Assembly (NCBI GenBank): GCA_963822115.1
Contig: CAWGGM010000004.1
Location: 310,001 to 374,000 of the forward strand
Direction: 5' to 3'
Source: CAWDXG01 sp963822115
GTDB taxonomy: Bacteria > Myxococcota_A > Polyangia > Polyangiales > Polyangiaceae
Length of the DNA stretch: 64,000 nucleotides
Numbering within the stretch: the first letter of the stretch is position 1; every line of letters starts with the position of its first letter. Below, in pieces: positions 8,754 to 17,316 of the stretch. Made by a program: the position numbers and the translations under genes. The notes beneath the pieces were generated by a model. It saw only the letters and a program-made list of their open reading frames with translations, ran no database searches and was not told the origin of the DNA.

Positions 8754-9761
8754 CTACTCCTTCACCTTTTCGGTAGGAAAGACGAGCGTGAAGGTGCTGC
8801 CCTCGCCGGCGGCGCTCTCGAGCTCGACCTTGCCGCGATGGGCCTTCATCACGGCTTTCACGATGGCCAGCCCCAGGCCCGAGCCCTCGCGCTCGCGCGA
8901 GAGGCGATCGTCGACGCGGTAGAACTTCTGGAAGATCCGCTTGTGCTCCGCGTCCGGGATGCCGGGACCGTTGTCGCTGACGGAGATGCGCACCTCGTGG
9001 TCCGGTGTGTCGACGTTCAGACCGATCTTCGTCGGCTCGCCGCCGTACTTCTCCGCGTTGGTGAGCAGGTTGAGCACCGCATCGACGACAGCGCCGCGAT
9101 CGGCCAGGATGGTCAGCGGCTCCTCGGGAACGTGCACGTCGAGCTCGACGTTGCGACGCGCACGCACATTGTCGAATGCCTTGACCGCTTCGCCGACCAT
9201 GGTCTGCACTTCGGTCGGCTTCATCACGAACTCGTGGCGGCCGCTCTCCATGCGTCCCCAGTCCAGCAGCCGGTCGATCAGCTCCTGCAGGCGGCTGCTC
9301 TCGCGGGCCAGACCCTCGATGGATTTTTCCTCGGCGTCGGTGTCGCCGCGGCGCAGCGCCAGCGTCTCGGCAAACAGGCGGATCGACGTGAGCGGCGTGC
9401 GCAGCTCGTGCGAGACCTTGGAGACGAAGTCGCTCTGCAGGCGCGACAGGTTTGCCTCGCGCCGCACGAACACCCACACCAGGATCACGCCGGTCACCGC
9501 TGCACCGCTGAGCGCCAGCACCAGAATGCCGAGCACCAGGTTGACGCGCGCCTCGCCGAAGATCAAAAGCAGCGTGCCCACTGCGATCATCAGGAACGTG
9601 GGCACGACGACCAGCGCCACCAGCAGGATGACGATGCGGCGATAGCCCAGCGCCGTCAGATCGCGCGAAGCCATGATCACGCGGCCGGTGGTCTGCGCAC
9701 TGCTGCTCCGCTTGCCGGTGGCGTCGCCGCTCTGGAGGCCGTCGGGACGCGAGGCCGGCAT
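8754..9761 (-). CDS. membrane sensor histidine kinase
   Basis: This 335-aa kinase has two membrane helices (about 43-69 and 74-99) with almost no loop between them, so it senses within or near the membrane rather than through a periplasmic domain. The HisKA box follows directly: FVSKVSHELRTPLTSIRL with His118. The ATPase domain has N box NLLTNAEKYG, G1 DNGPGIP and G2 GSGLGLAIVKAV. The start at 9761 lies one base after the stop of the debranching-enzyme gene, so the two are translationally coupled; an inner ATG at 9674 is possible. The OmpR-type regulator at 7696-8433 is the likely partner. Confidence 0.88.
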   Translation of the reverse strand: MPASRPDGLQSGDATGKRSSSAQTTGRVIMASRDLTALGYRRIVILLVALVVVPTFLMIAVGTLLLIFGEARVNLVLGILVLALSGAAVTGVILVWVFVRREANLSRLQSDFVSKVSHELRTPLTSIRLFAETLALRRGDTDAEEKSIEGLARESSRLQELIDRLLDWGRMESGRHEFVMKPTEVQTMVGEAVKAFDNVRARRNVELDVHVPEEPLTILADRGAVVDAVLNLLTNAEKYGGEPTKIGLNVDTPDHEVRISVSDNGPGIPDAEHKRIFQKFYRVDDRLSREREGSGLGLAIVKAVMKAHRGKVELESAAGEGSTFTLVFPTEKVKE

Positions 9762-9762
9762 G

Positions 9763-11775
9763 CTAGAGCTCGAGCTCGACGACGAGCGTGCGGAGCAGCT
9801 CCGCCACGCTCCAGGCCTGCGCGGGACAACCGCGCGCGCGGCCCGGGTCATCGCCGTCGGCGATCTGCGACACCTGACCGAGCACGGGCCCGTCGAGCGC
9901 GTCGAAAATGGCGTGGCGCAGATCTTCGCGCAGCTCGAAGTCGTTGGGCTGGAGCGCGAGCTCGGCCCGCGCATAGGCGCCCAGCAGGAAGGGCCAGGCC
10001 GTACCCTGGTGGAAGGAGCCGCCGCGTTCCTCCGGCCTGCCCTCGTAGTGACCGCGGTAGGCGGGATCACGATCCGAGAGCGTCCGGAGACCGCACGGCG
10101 TCAAGAGCTCGTCGCGGGCACGGCGGACGATGGCGTCCCCCTGCCAGCGCTCGAACAGCGTGGGGTGGACGGCCAACGCCACGACAGCGTTGGGACGGAT
10201 GCTCGGATCGGCCCAGGCGTCCGCGGTGTCGCGCTGTTCGCTGAGACAGTCGAACGGATAGGCGCTCTCGTTGCACCAGAAAAGTCCCGGGAAAGCAGCC
10301 CGCACGGCATCCGAGGCGAGCCGCGCGGCGCTGGCGATCTTCTCGTCGCCGAGCGCGGCTGCCAGCGCGGCCAGCGTCTCGGTACCGCGGCTCCACAGCG
10401 CCTGGTGCTCGACCGCCAGCCCTGCGCGCGGCGTCACCGGATAGCCATCGACCTCCGCGTCCATCCACGTCAAGGGCGTCCGCTCGGCTCCGTTGGCGAC
10501 CAGGCCGTCTCCGGTGAGCCACAGAAGGCGCCTGTCGGAACGGGTCACGCGAACGAACGCGCGGCGCAGCGCGGGGTAGAGCGTCTTTTTCACGAACTCG
10601 TCCTGCGTGCCGGTGCGCGCCACCAGCTCGCGGGCAGCCTCGAAGAGCCACAGCGTGGCGTCCGGCGAGGAGGGAGCGCGGCGCGCGCCCTGCGTGCGGA
10701 GCTCCCCGGCAAGCAGCCCCGAATGCTGCGTGGCGATCAGGGTGCCGAGCACGCGCTTGGCCTCGTCGACGCGCCCGCGACACAGAAACAGCCCCGGCAC
10801 CGCGACCAGCGCATCGCGCGTACTCACATTGTAGCAGGGGTAGCCCGCAACCACGGCGGGACGTTCGCACGCGTCCGCGCAGAACTGGTCGGCAGCGACC
10901 CACAGCGCGCGCACTACCTCGGCGTGTTCGGGACCGGGGTCACCGGCCATGAGCTGTTCGCGCGCCTCGGCCATCAGCTCGCCGGGATCGCGATCCGGCA
11001 GATCGCCCAGCGACACCAGGAGGTACGTCGTTTGCCCCGGCGTGAGCGTGAGCTCGAAGCTGCCGGGCGTCCAGATATCCTCCTGGAAGTCGAGCCCGCT
11101 TTCGCGATCGTCGAGATACTCGAAGCGCCGCCACCAATCCGGCGACCCGACGAAGATGCCGTCGTGCCGGAAGCTCACCGGCGGAAGCTGGGGCACCGGC
11201 TGGATCTCGACTTCTTTCTGGCGCATCGTCGCCGTCTGCACCATCCCGCCGTGTTCGGTCATCAGCTGGTCGGCACGGCGCAGCGGGAGCAGGGGGCGCA
11301 CCTCGAGGCGCGCCCGACGCCGGCCGTACCAGTCGAAAGACAGCACGAGCGTGTTCTGCCCGCGCACCAGACAGAGACTCTTCTCGAAGCGGTCGCGGCC
11401 GAGACGATAGGTCCAGCGCGGCAGCGGATCCTGGGCGAAGCTCTCGAGCAGGCGGTAGCCGGGCGTCGGCAGCACGCCGGGGAACTGGTGGGTGGCAAGC
11501 CGGTGGATGCGGCCATCGGCTTCGACGCAGACATCGGCGTGGCTGAGGACCACGTAGCGCTCGTGCGGCGGATCGAGCGAAGCGACCAGCAGCCCGTGGT
11601 GGCGACGCGTGTGCATGAGCGCGACGGTGCTCATCGCGTAGGCGCCTGCGCCGTTGGTGTGGAGCCACTCGCGTTCGGCACGCTCGAGCTCGCCGGCGGT
11701 ATGCACGAGCGGCCAGGGGCCGTCGCGCATCGAGCGCCACACGCGCTCTTCACTTTCTCCGTGGAAGTCCATCAT
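9763..11775 (-). CDS. glycogen debranching enzyme (amylo-alpha-1,6-glucosidase, GH133-like)
   Basis: This 670-aa protein resembles the archaeal/bacterial-type glycogen debranching enzyme. The N-terminal beta-domain has WLHTNGAGAYAMSTV and TRRHHGLLVA, hallmark motifs of the family. The C-terminal (alpha/alpha)6 barrel has YNVSTRDALVAVPGLFL, LWLTGDGL, TWMDAEVDGYPVTPR and RGGSFHQGTAWPFLLG. It would cleave alpha-1,6 branches in glycogen. The ATG at 11773-11775 overlaps the aroE stop as ATGA. No other glycogen gene is in the window. Coupling to a histidine-kinase gene downstream is unusual. Confidence 0.88.
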   Translation of the reverse strand: MMDFHGESEERVWRSMRDGPWPLVHTAGELERAEREWLHTNGAGAYAMSTVALMHTRRHHGLLVASLDPPHERYVVLSHADVCVEADGRIHRLATHQFPGVLPTPGYRLLESFAQDPLPRWTYRLGRDRFEKSLCLVRGQNTLVLSFDWYGRRRARLEVRPLLPLRRADQLMTEHGGMVQTATMRQKEVEIQPVPQLPPVSFRHDGIFVGSPDWWRRFEYLDDRESGLDFQEDIWTPGSFELTLTPGQTTYLLVSLGDLPDRDPGELMAEAREQLMAGDPGPEHAEVVRALWVAADQFCADACERPAVVAGYPCYNVSTRDALVAVPGLFLCRGRVDEAKRVLGTLIATQHSGLLAGELRTQGARRAPSSPDATLWLFEAARELVARTGTQDEFVKKTLYPALRRAFVRVTRSDRRLLWLTGDGLVANGAERTPLTWMDAEVDGYPVTPRAGLAVEHQALWSRGTETLAALAAALGDEKIASAARLASDAVRAAFPGLFWCNESAYPFDCLSEQRDTADAWADPSIRPNAVVALAVHPTLFERWQGDAIVRRARDELLTPCGLRTLSDRDPAYRGHYEGRPEERGGSFHQGTAWPFLLGAYARAELALQPNDFELREDLRHAIFDALDGPVLGQVSQIADGDDPGRARGCPAQAWSVAELLRTLVVELEL

Positions 11776-12674
11776 CGGCCGCCCCCGAGTGCTTGCTCGG
11801 CCGCCTGGCGCATCGGCTCGCGTGGCGGCTCCGTGCCGAGCCACAGCTCGATCGCCCGCGCCGCCTGCCCGACGAGCATGCCCAGCCCACCCTCGGAAGC
11901 GACGCCTGCTGCGTGGGCCGCCTCGAGAAAAGGAGTGACCGGAGGGTTGTAGACGACGTCGAAGGCCAGCGTGTCGGGCGCGAGGCGCAGCCAGGGCACG
12001 ATGTCGCGCACCGACTCGCCCTCGCCCACGCCGAGCATTCCCGCGCTGGTCGCCTGCACGATGATCTGGCTGGAGGCGACCAGCGTGCTCCAGGCATCGC
12101 CGGCGACGTGGTCGCTCTCGGCGCGACCCGAGACGGGCTCGCTAGGCCATGGCATGACCGTTGCGCCGGCCTTGCGGAACAGCTCGGCACGCGGCCACTC
12201 GTCGAGGTTCCGATCGGCATGCCACGACCGGGCGACTACGCCCACGGTGTCGACGTGGAGCGAGCGGCAGGCCGCCACGGCCGCCAGCGCCGCGCCGCCG
12301 TTGCCGACGACGGCCGCGACGCGAGCGCCGGAGGCGCGCGCCTCCAGCTCGTCGACGAGCGCCAGCACGTCGGTGTTGTAGGCCACCACCTCGCCGCCTT
12401 CGCGCGCCAGGACGTTGGCCGCACCGGTGCCGGCTGCGAGCGGGTGCGCGCGGTCGGCAAGCTCGAGCGCAAGCCGCTTGTGCGGCACGGTCACGTTCGC
12501 ACCCGCGATGCGGCCTGCCCTGAGCGCGTCCACGGTGTGGCGCACGGCCGCCTCGTCGGGCGCGTCGATCAGGTCGTAGTCATGCTCGACGCCCAGCGCG
12601 TGATACGCGGCGCGGTGGATCGCCGGGGACAGCGAATGCGCCACGGGATGACCGATCAGCACGAAGCGGCTCAT
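11772..12674 (-). CDS. aroE: shikimate dehydrogenase
   Basis: This 300-aa enzyme reduces 3-dehydroshikimate to shikimate with NADPH in aromatic amino-acid synthesis. The substrate domain has GHPVAHSLSPAIH and the catalytic-Lys motif NVTVPHKR. Asn/Asp follow in GAANVL and AYNTDV. The NADP fold is VVGNGGAALAA, with TSAGM and DVVYNPPVTPFL later in the order normal for AroE. The start overlaps the xseA stop (ATGA) and its own stop overlaps the next start, so it is in the middle of a tightly packed operon. The region of about 150-200 is slightly longer than in E. coli AroE. Confidence 0.9.
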   Translation of the reverse strand: MSRFVLIGHPVAHSLSPAIHRAAYHALGVEHDYDLIDAPDEAAVRHTVDALRAGRIAGANVTVPHKRLALELADRAHPLAAGTGAANVLAREGGEVVAYNTDVLALVDELEARASGARVAAVVGNGGAALAAVAACRSLHVDTVGVVARSWHADRNLDEWPRAELFRKAGATVMPWPSEPVSGRAESDHVAGDAWSTLVASSQIIVQATSAGMLGVGEGESVRDIVPWLRLAPDTLAFDVVYNPPVTPFLEAAHAAGVASEGGLGMLVGQAARAIELWLGTEPPREPMRQAAEQALGGGR

Positions 12675-14017
12675 CGCTCGGGCGTCTCCCCTTCGTGGAG
12701 CGCGGTCACGCTTGCGTCGAAGCTGCCGCGGTGGACCCGCACGGAGACGGCGTCACCGACCTGGACGTCGGACGAGCTTCTCACGGCGCGTCCGTCGGGA
12801 CGCGTCGCGATCGCGTAGCCACGCCCCAGCACGGCCAGAGGCGACAGCGAATCGAGCTCCGCCGCGCGGGATGACAGGCGCGAACCGGCGGCCGACACGC
12901 GCATGCGGATGGCGCCACCGAGGCGCGCCGAAAGCGGCGACAGCTCGCCGCGCGCGCGGGCCAGCACGGCGCGCGGATGCTGTGCGGAAAGCCGGCGGTG
13001 CAGTGTCTCGAGCCGCGCGCGGCGGCGGCCGAGCGAGCTCTTCTCCAGGCGCTCCATGCCGAGCAGAAGGTCGTCCAGCTCCTGCTGGCGCTCGGCGATC
13101 ACGAAACGCGGATCGGAGAGCGCGCTGCGCAGCTCCACCACCGTCGCGCGGTCTTCGGCGAACCTCCCGCGCATGGCGCGTTCCAGGCTGGTACGTAGCC
13201 GGGCGAGCTTGTCGATCCGCATGCGGAAGTCGGGAATCACCAACTCGGCGGCTTCCGAGGGCGTGGCCGCACGCACGTCGGCAGCCAGATCGGTGAGCGA
13301 GATGTCGATCTCGTGGCCGACGGCACTGACGACCGGCACGCCCACCGCAGCCACGCGACGCACCACGCGCTCGTCGTTGAACGCCATCAGATCGTCGGCG
13401 GAGCCGCCGCCGCGACCGACGATCAGCACTTCCAGACCGGGATAGCGCTCGATCAGATCGATGGCGCGGAGGATGCTGTCCGGCGCGCCCTCGCCCTGCA
13501 CCTGGGCGGGGCTGAGCACGATGCGCGCGCCGCCGCGGCGGAACGCGACCGTGCAGATGTCGTGGAAGGCCGCGCCGGCGCTGCTGGTGACAACACCGAC
13601 CACGCGGGGCTCCACGGGCAGCGGCCGCTTCTTCTCAGGGGCGAACAGACCCTCTTCGGCCAGGCGCTGCTTGAGCTTCTCGAGCGCCTCGAGCAGTGCG
13701 CCGCGCCCGGCAGCGCGCGCGCGTTCGACCGAGAACTGCAGTCGTCCGCGCGGCGCCCACAGCGTGGCGCGACCGAAGAGCTGCACGCGCGCACCTTCTT
13801 CGAGGATGCGCCGCGCGCGCTGGGCGTTGAAGCGGTACATCACACAGTCGATGACCGCGTCCTCACGCTCGTCCTTGAGCGTGAAGTAGACGTGCCCGCT
13901 GGCCGCGCGCTTGAACGAGCCGATCTCGCCCTCGACCCACTCGCGCCCCGTCGCGCCCTCCACGGCGCGCTTCAGTCGCCGATCCAGTTCGGCAACACTG
14001 ATGACCTCCTCAACCAT
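12671..14017 (-). CDS. xseA: exodeoxyribonuclease VII large subunit
   Basis: This 448-aa protein has the OB-fold N-terminus (WVEGEIGSFKRAASGHVYFT) and the ExoVII catalytic core: VVGVVTSSAGAAFHDI, VLIVGRGGGSADDLMAFND and VSAVGHEIDISLTDLAADVR with TPSEAAEL. A long helical C-terminal region follows, then a final domain with LGRGYAI. ExoVII degrades single-stranded DNA in both directions. I chose the ATG at 14015-14017 because GAGG lies about eight bases upstream and the longer frame lacks family similarity. It heads the operon xseA-aroE-debranching enzyme-kinase. The small subunit gene xseB is not in the window. Confidence 0.93.
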   Translation of the reverse strand: MVEEVISVAELDRRLKRAVEGATGREWVEGEIGSFKRAASGHVYFTLKDEREDAVIDCVMYRFNAQRARRILEEGARVQLFGRATLWAPRGRLQFSVERARAAGRGALLEALEKLKQRLAEEGLFAPEKKRPLPVEPRVVGVVTSSAGAAFHDICTVAFRRGGARIVLSPAQVQGEGAPDSILRAIDLIERYPGLEVLIVGRGGGSADDLMAFNDERVVRRVAAVGVPVVSAVGHEIDISLTDLAADVRAATPSEAAELVIPDFRMRIDKLARLRTSLERAMRGRFAEDRATVVELRSALSDPRFVIAERQQELDDLLLGMERLEKSSLGRRRARLETLHRRLSAQHPRAVLARARGELSPLSARLGGAIRMRVSAAGSRLSSRAAELDSLSPLAVLGRGYAIATRPDGRAVRSSSDVQVGDAVSVRVHRGSFDASVTALHEGETPER

Positions 14018-14328
14018 CCCGAAAACCTCAAAGCCCGGCGCGCCCGGCAAGCTCGGTTGCTGGCGCAGCGGCGGCCGAGCACCGGAGCGGAATGTATTGA
14101 AGTACCTGAGCACCGGAGCACAGACCGACGCACAGCCAGCGGCCGGGATCGCCGGGCGTCGTTTCACTCGCCCAAACGGTGTCCTCCTCGGGGGCTCCCA
14201 CGCGGGCAGGCTTATAGCAGGGGAAGAGGCTGCGCGCTCTGCGCCGGGCCGGGGCGCGAGCCAGTTTGTAAACCTCTGGAATTACAGGGCATTCCAGACG
14301 CGCCGCAGCTGCCCGCTGGGCCCCCGGC

Positions 14329-14538
14329 TCAGGCGCCGAGCAGGAACAGACCGACGAGGGTGCCCGCGACGCCCGCCAGCAGCACCGCGAGCCAGAGCCC
14401 CATGCCCGGCGAGGCGGGCGAAGAGAGCTCGCCGGCCTCGACCGAGCTCACCCAGGGCGGCGGATTGAAGTCGCCCCGCGGCGCGCTGGGCAGCGTGATC
14501 TCGTCCCAGGCGGGGTCGAGGGCGGGGGGGGCTTCCAT
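14329..14538 (-). CDS. small single-pass membrane protein
   Basis: This 69-aa protein has an acidic, Pro-rich N-terminal part and one C-terminal hydrophobic helix (MGLWLAVLLAGVAGTLVGLF, about residues 46-65), ending two or three residues later. A strong Shine-Dalgarno AAGGAA lies seven bases before the ATG, which is the best argument that the frame is real. It is divergent from the AgmX-like gene and upstream of xseA on the same strand. A C-terminal tail-anchor layout is likely. No family is recognised. Confidence 0.6.
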   Translation of the reverse strand: MEAPPALDPAWDEITLPSAPRGDFNPPPWVSSVEAGELSSPASPGMGLWLAVLLAGVAGTLVGLFLLGA

Positions 14539-14803
14539 CCCGTTCCTTGTAGCTCATCGCGACGAACTCCGCGAGTCGCGACCACGCGCCGGGAACAACG
14601 CGCCGGCGCCGATGTCTATCCAGACAACAACGAAGCTCGCTGAAAGGCAGCGAAGCGAAAACCGCCGGCGCTCCACCTTCGAGAAGTGGAGACGACAGGC
14701 CCAGAAGGGGGCACGGAGCCGGTGCGATCGGACGGACGAGGACCGCCACCGACCCGGCCGCGCCCTGCCCCGGAACCGCCGACAACGGACCGAGGAGACA
14801 GCC

Positions 14804-16417
14804 ATGACCATCCACAAAGACAATCCCTTCACCAGCACAGCGTCACCATTCGCCGGCGGCTTCGAGCCGATCAATCCCTTCGCAGCACCGCGCGAACCCG
14901 AGCCAGTAGCCGACGACGCGGCGCCCGGCACGTACACGTACTCGCTCGTGCAGAGCGGGCCGCCCATCGCGGACGAAGAGGTCGAACAGGCAGGCGTGGA
15001 GGCCGTCGAGGTCACCGCACTCTGGGGCGACAGCGTCCTGCACGTCGCACACCTCTCGCCGCCGCGCAGCTTCTACGTTGGAGAGGAACAGAAGAAGCAC
15101 CTGACCTGCGACCTGTTCATTCCCGCCGAGAAGCTTGGAACAACGCGCATGCCGGTCGTGCTCACCGACAAGAGCGGCACGCGCCTGGTGATCCCACCCG
15201 GAGCGCGCGGCCACGTGGAGCTGCCGGATCGCGGTCGCATCACGCTCGACGAAGCACGCGCACTGTCGCAGCCGTCGGTCGAGGTGAGCGGTGGGCACGA
15301 GCTCGCGCTGCCGCACGGAGCGCGCGCCCGCGTCGAGCTCGACGGCTTCACCTTCCAGGTCGGCGCCGTGACGGCCGGAAAGCCTGCCAAGCGCGGCATC
15401 GCCGCCGTTTCGGACTGGTCGATCGCCAGCGCCTTCGGTCTGTCGCTGCTCGGCGCGACGGCGATCGTCGCGGCCATGGCCTACTTCGTACCCCCGCTGG
15501 GCCTGACTCCGGATGACGGCGCGAACGCGTCGCGCTTCATCACCATCCAGCAGTACTTGAAGAGCAGCGCCGAGCGCGAGAAGGAGCTGAAGGACGAGAA
15601 GACCGCCGACACCAACAACAAGGACAGCGAAGGCGGTACGGGAACGCAAGCCAAGGGCTCGGAAGGCAAGATGGGCAACCCGCTGAAGGCCGCCGCGAAC
15701 AAGCGCTGGTCGATCAAGGGACCGAAGGACAACCCCGATCCGCACCTGTCGCATGCAGAGGCGCTGCGCGAAGCACAGAGCATCGGCATGATCGGTCTGC
15801 TCAACACCATGAACGGCTCGGTCAACACGCCGACCGCACCGTGGGGCCGCGACACCGCGCTCGGCATGGACGACGAGAACCACATGGGCAACATGTGGGG
15901 TCGGGAGATCGGCGACAGCGCCGGCACCGGCGGCCTGGGCCTCAGCGGCATCGGCGAAGGAGGCGGCGGCCTGGGCGAGGGGCTCGGACTGGGCTCCATT
16001 GGTGGGCTCGGTCACGGCGCCGGCCTCGGCCCCGGCCAGGGCTTCGGCAACGGCGCCGGACACCTCGGCGGCTCGCACCACCCGAAGGCGCCGCCCTCCA
16101 TGCGCACCGGCGCCACCAACGTCAGCGGTCGTCTGCCTCCGGAGGTGATCCAGCGCGTGGTGCGGCAGAACTACGGTCGCTTCCGCATGTGCTACGAGCA
16201 AGGTCTCGCGCGCAATCCGAACCTCGAAGGTCGCGTCACCGCGCGCTTCGTGATCGGTCGCGACGGCGCCGTCAGCAACGTGTCCAACGGCGGATCGGAT
16301 CTGCCCGACTCGGGCGTCGTGTCCTGCGTCGTCAGCGCGTACTACGGACTGAGCTTCCCCTCGCCCGACGACGGCATCGTCACCGTCGTCTATCCCATCA
16401 TGTTCTCACCCGGCTGA
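14804..16417 (+). CDS. AgmX/PglI C-terminal domain envelope protein
   Basis: This 537-aa protein has a soluble N-terminal region of about 200 residues, one membrane helix (LSLLGATAIVAAMAYFVPPL), a charged linker rich in Lys/Glu/Asp, a very Gly-rich stretch, and a C-terminal domain of about 100 residues. That domain (LPPEVIQRVVRQNYGRFRMC, then GRVTARFVIGRDGAVSNVSN) matches the TonB-like AgmX/PglI domain of myxobacterial motility and envelope proteins. The two Cys in FRMCYEQG and VVSCVV probably form the usual disulphide. GAGGAG lies six bases before the ATG. No ExbB/ExbD-like partners are nearby. A strong terminator follows 36 bp later. Confidence 0.8.
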   Translation: MTIHKDNPFTSTASPFAGGFEPINPFAAPREPEPVADDAAPGTYTYSLVQSGPPIADEEVEQAGVEAVEVTALWGDSVLHVAHLSPPRSFYVGEEQKKHLTCDLFIPAEKLGTTRMPVVLTDKSGTRLVIPPGARGHVELPDRGRITLDEARALSQPSVEVSGGHELALPHGARARVELDGFTFQVGAVTAGKPAKRGIAAVSDWSIASAFGLSLLGATAIVAAMAYFVPPLGLTPDDGANASRFITIQQYLKSSAEREKELKDEKTADTNNKDSEGGTGTQAKGSEGKMGNPLKAAANKRWSIKGPKDNPDPHLSHAEALREAQSIGMIGLLNTMNGSVNTPTAPWGRDTALGMDDENHMGNMWGREIGDSAGTGGLGLSGIGEGGGGLGEGLGLGSIGGLGHGAGLGPGQGFGNGAGHLGGSHHPKAPPSMRTGATNVSGRLPPEVIQRVVRQNYGRFRMCYEQGLARNPNLEGRVTARFVIGRDGAVSNVSNGGSDLPDSGVVSCVVSAYYGLSFPSPDDGIVTVVYPIMFSPG

Positions 16418-16453
16418 TCTTCCCCGGAGCGAGCCGACAACCCGACCGGGGAG

Positions 16454-16489
16454 CGCCACCCCTTCACGCGAGTGGAGGGGTGGCGTTTT
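16454..16489 (+). terminator. rho-independent terminator after the AgmX-like gene
   Basis: A 14-bp stem, CGCCACCCCTTCAC and GTGGAGGGGTGGCG with one G-T pair, closes the four-base loop GCGA and is followed by TTTT. It lies 37 bp after the stop codon and would end the upstream transcript. Confidence 0.85.
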
Positions 16490-16491
16490 GC

Positions 16492-17274
16492 ATGGTGGCC
16501 CCGATGTTGCAGAGCGGCGGGGCCATGCCGAGTCCGTTTCTGCGCGAGGTGGAACAGGAGATCGAGCGTCTGCACGCGATGCAGGCGCGGCCGGTCGAAT
16601 TCGACACATTGCCGGCTCAAATTCGCGAGTTCTACGCGAAATGCGTGCGCCCGGACGTAGCCGGAGCGCGCGTTGTGCGGGTCATCCAGGCTGGCGAAAT
16701 GCAACTCGCTCCCGACAAACCGCCCGTCGGGTTCACGGCGGTGGAGCATTTCGCCACACATGAGGTCGCGTTTGTGTGGAACGCACGCGTGCGCATGGCG
16801 CCGATGGTGAACGCCGTCGTGGTCGATCGATTCGCGCACGGGCGCGGGCTGCTCGACGCCAAGCTGTTCGGCACACTGAGCATGGCGCACGACGCCGGCC
16901 CCGACACCGACGTGGGCGAAGCGCAGCGCTACCTCGCCGAGATAGCGTGGGTGCCGCAGGCCATCGCGCTGAATCCCGAGCTGCAGTGGCGCAGCACGGG
17001 CCGGCAGCGGCTGGAGCTCGGCGCGTTCATCAATGGCGCGCGCGCAGTGGTCACGCTCAGCCTCGACGCGGAAGGCGACATCGTGAGCGCGTTCGCACGT
17101 CGCCCGCGACAGGTCGGCGCGAAGAGCGTGCTCACGCCCTGGGGCGGCGTCTTCTCCAACTACGCGGAGTTCGGCGGGCTGCGTGTCCCGACCCACGCAG
17201 AAGTGTGGTGGGACCTGCCCGAGGGACGCTTCGTGTACTGGCGCGGCGACGTCATCGAGGTCAGCTCCGAGTAG
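16492..17274 (+). CDS. DUF6920 (formerly DUF6544)-type protein
   Basis: This protein of up to 260 aa has the conserved path of the family: RVVRVIQAGEMQ near 60, a central AEIAWVPQAIALNPELQW, and the C-terminal FSNYAEFGGLRVPTHAEVWW and GRFVYWRGDVIEV. The fold is thought to be a beta-rich lipid-binding-like sheet, but function is unknown. It has no signal peptide. The start is uncertain: ATGs at 16492, 16504 and 16525 are all in frame, none with a good Shine-Dalgarno, and the first lies only a few bases after the terminator. The biotin carboxylase gene follows 42 bp downstream. Confidence 0.7.
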   Translation: MVAPMLQSGGAMPSPFLREVEQEIERLHAMQARPVEFDTLPAQIREFYAKCVRPDVAGARVVRVIQAGEMQLAPDKPPVGFTAVEHFATHEVAFVWNARVRMAPMVNAVVVDRFAHGRGLLDAKLFGTLSMAHDAGPDTDVGEAQRYLAEIAWVPQAIALNPELQWRSTGRQRLELGAFINGARAVVTLSLDAEGDIVSAFARRPRQVGAKSVLTPWGGVFSNYAEFGGLRVPTHAEVWWDLPEGRFVYWRGDVIEVSSE

Positions 17275-17316
17275 CCGCTCCCGCTCGCCGGGGCGCCGTG
17301 CTATGACGCGCGCCTC

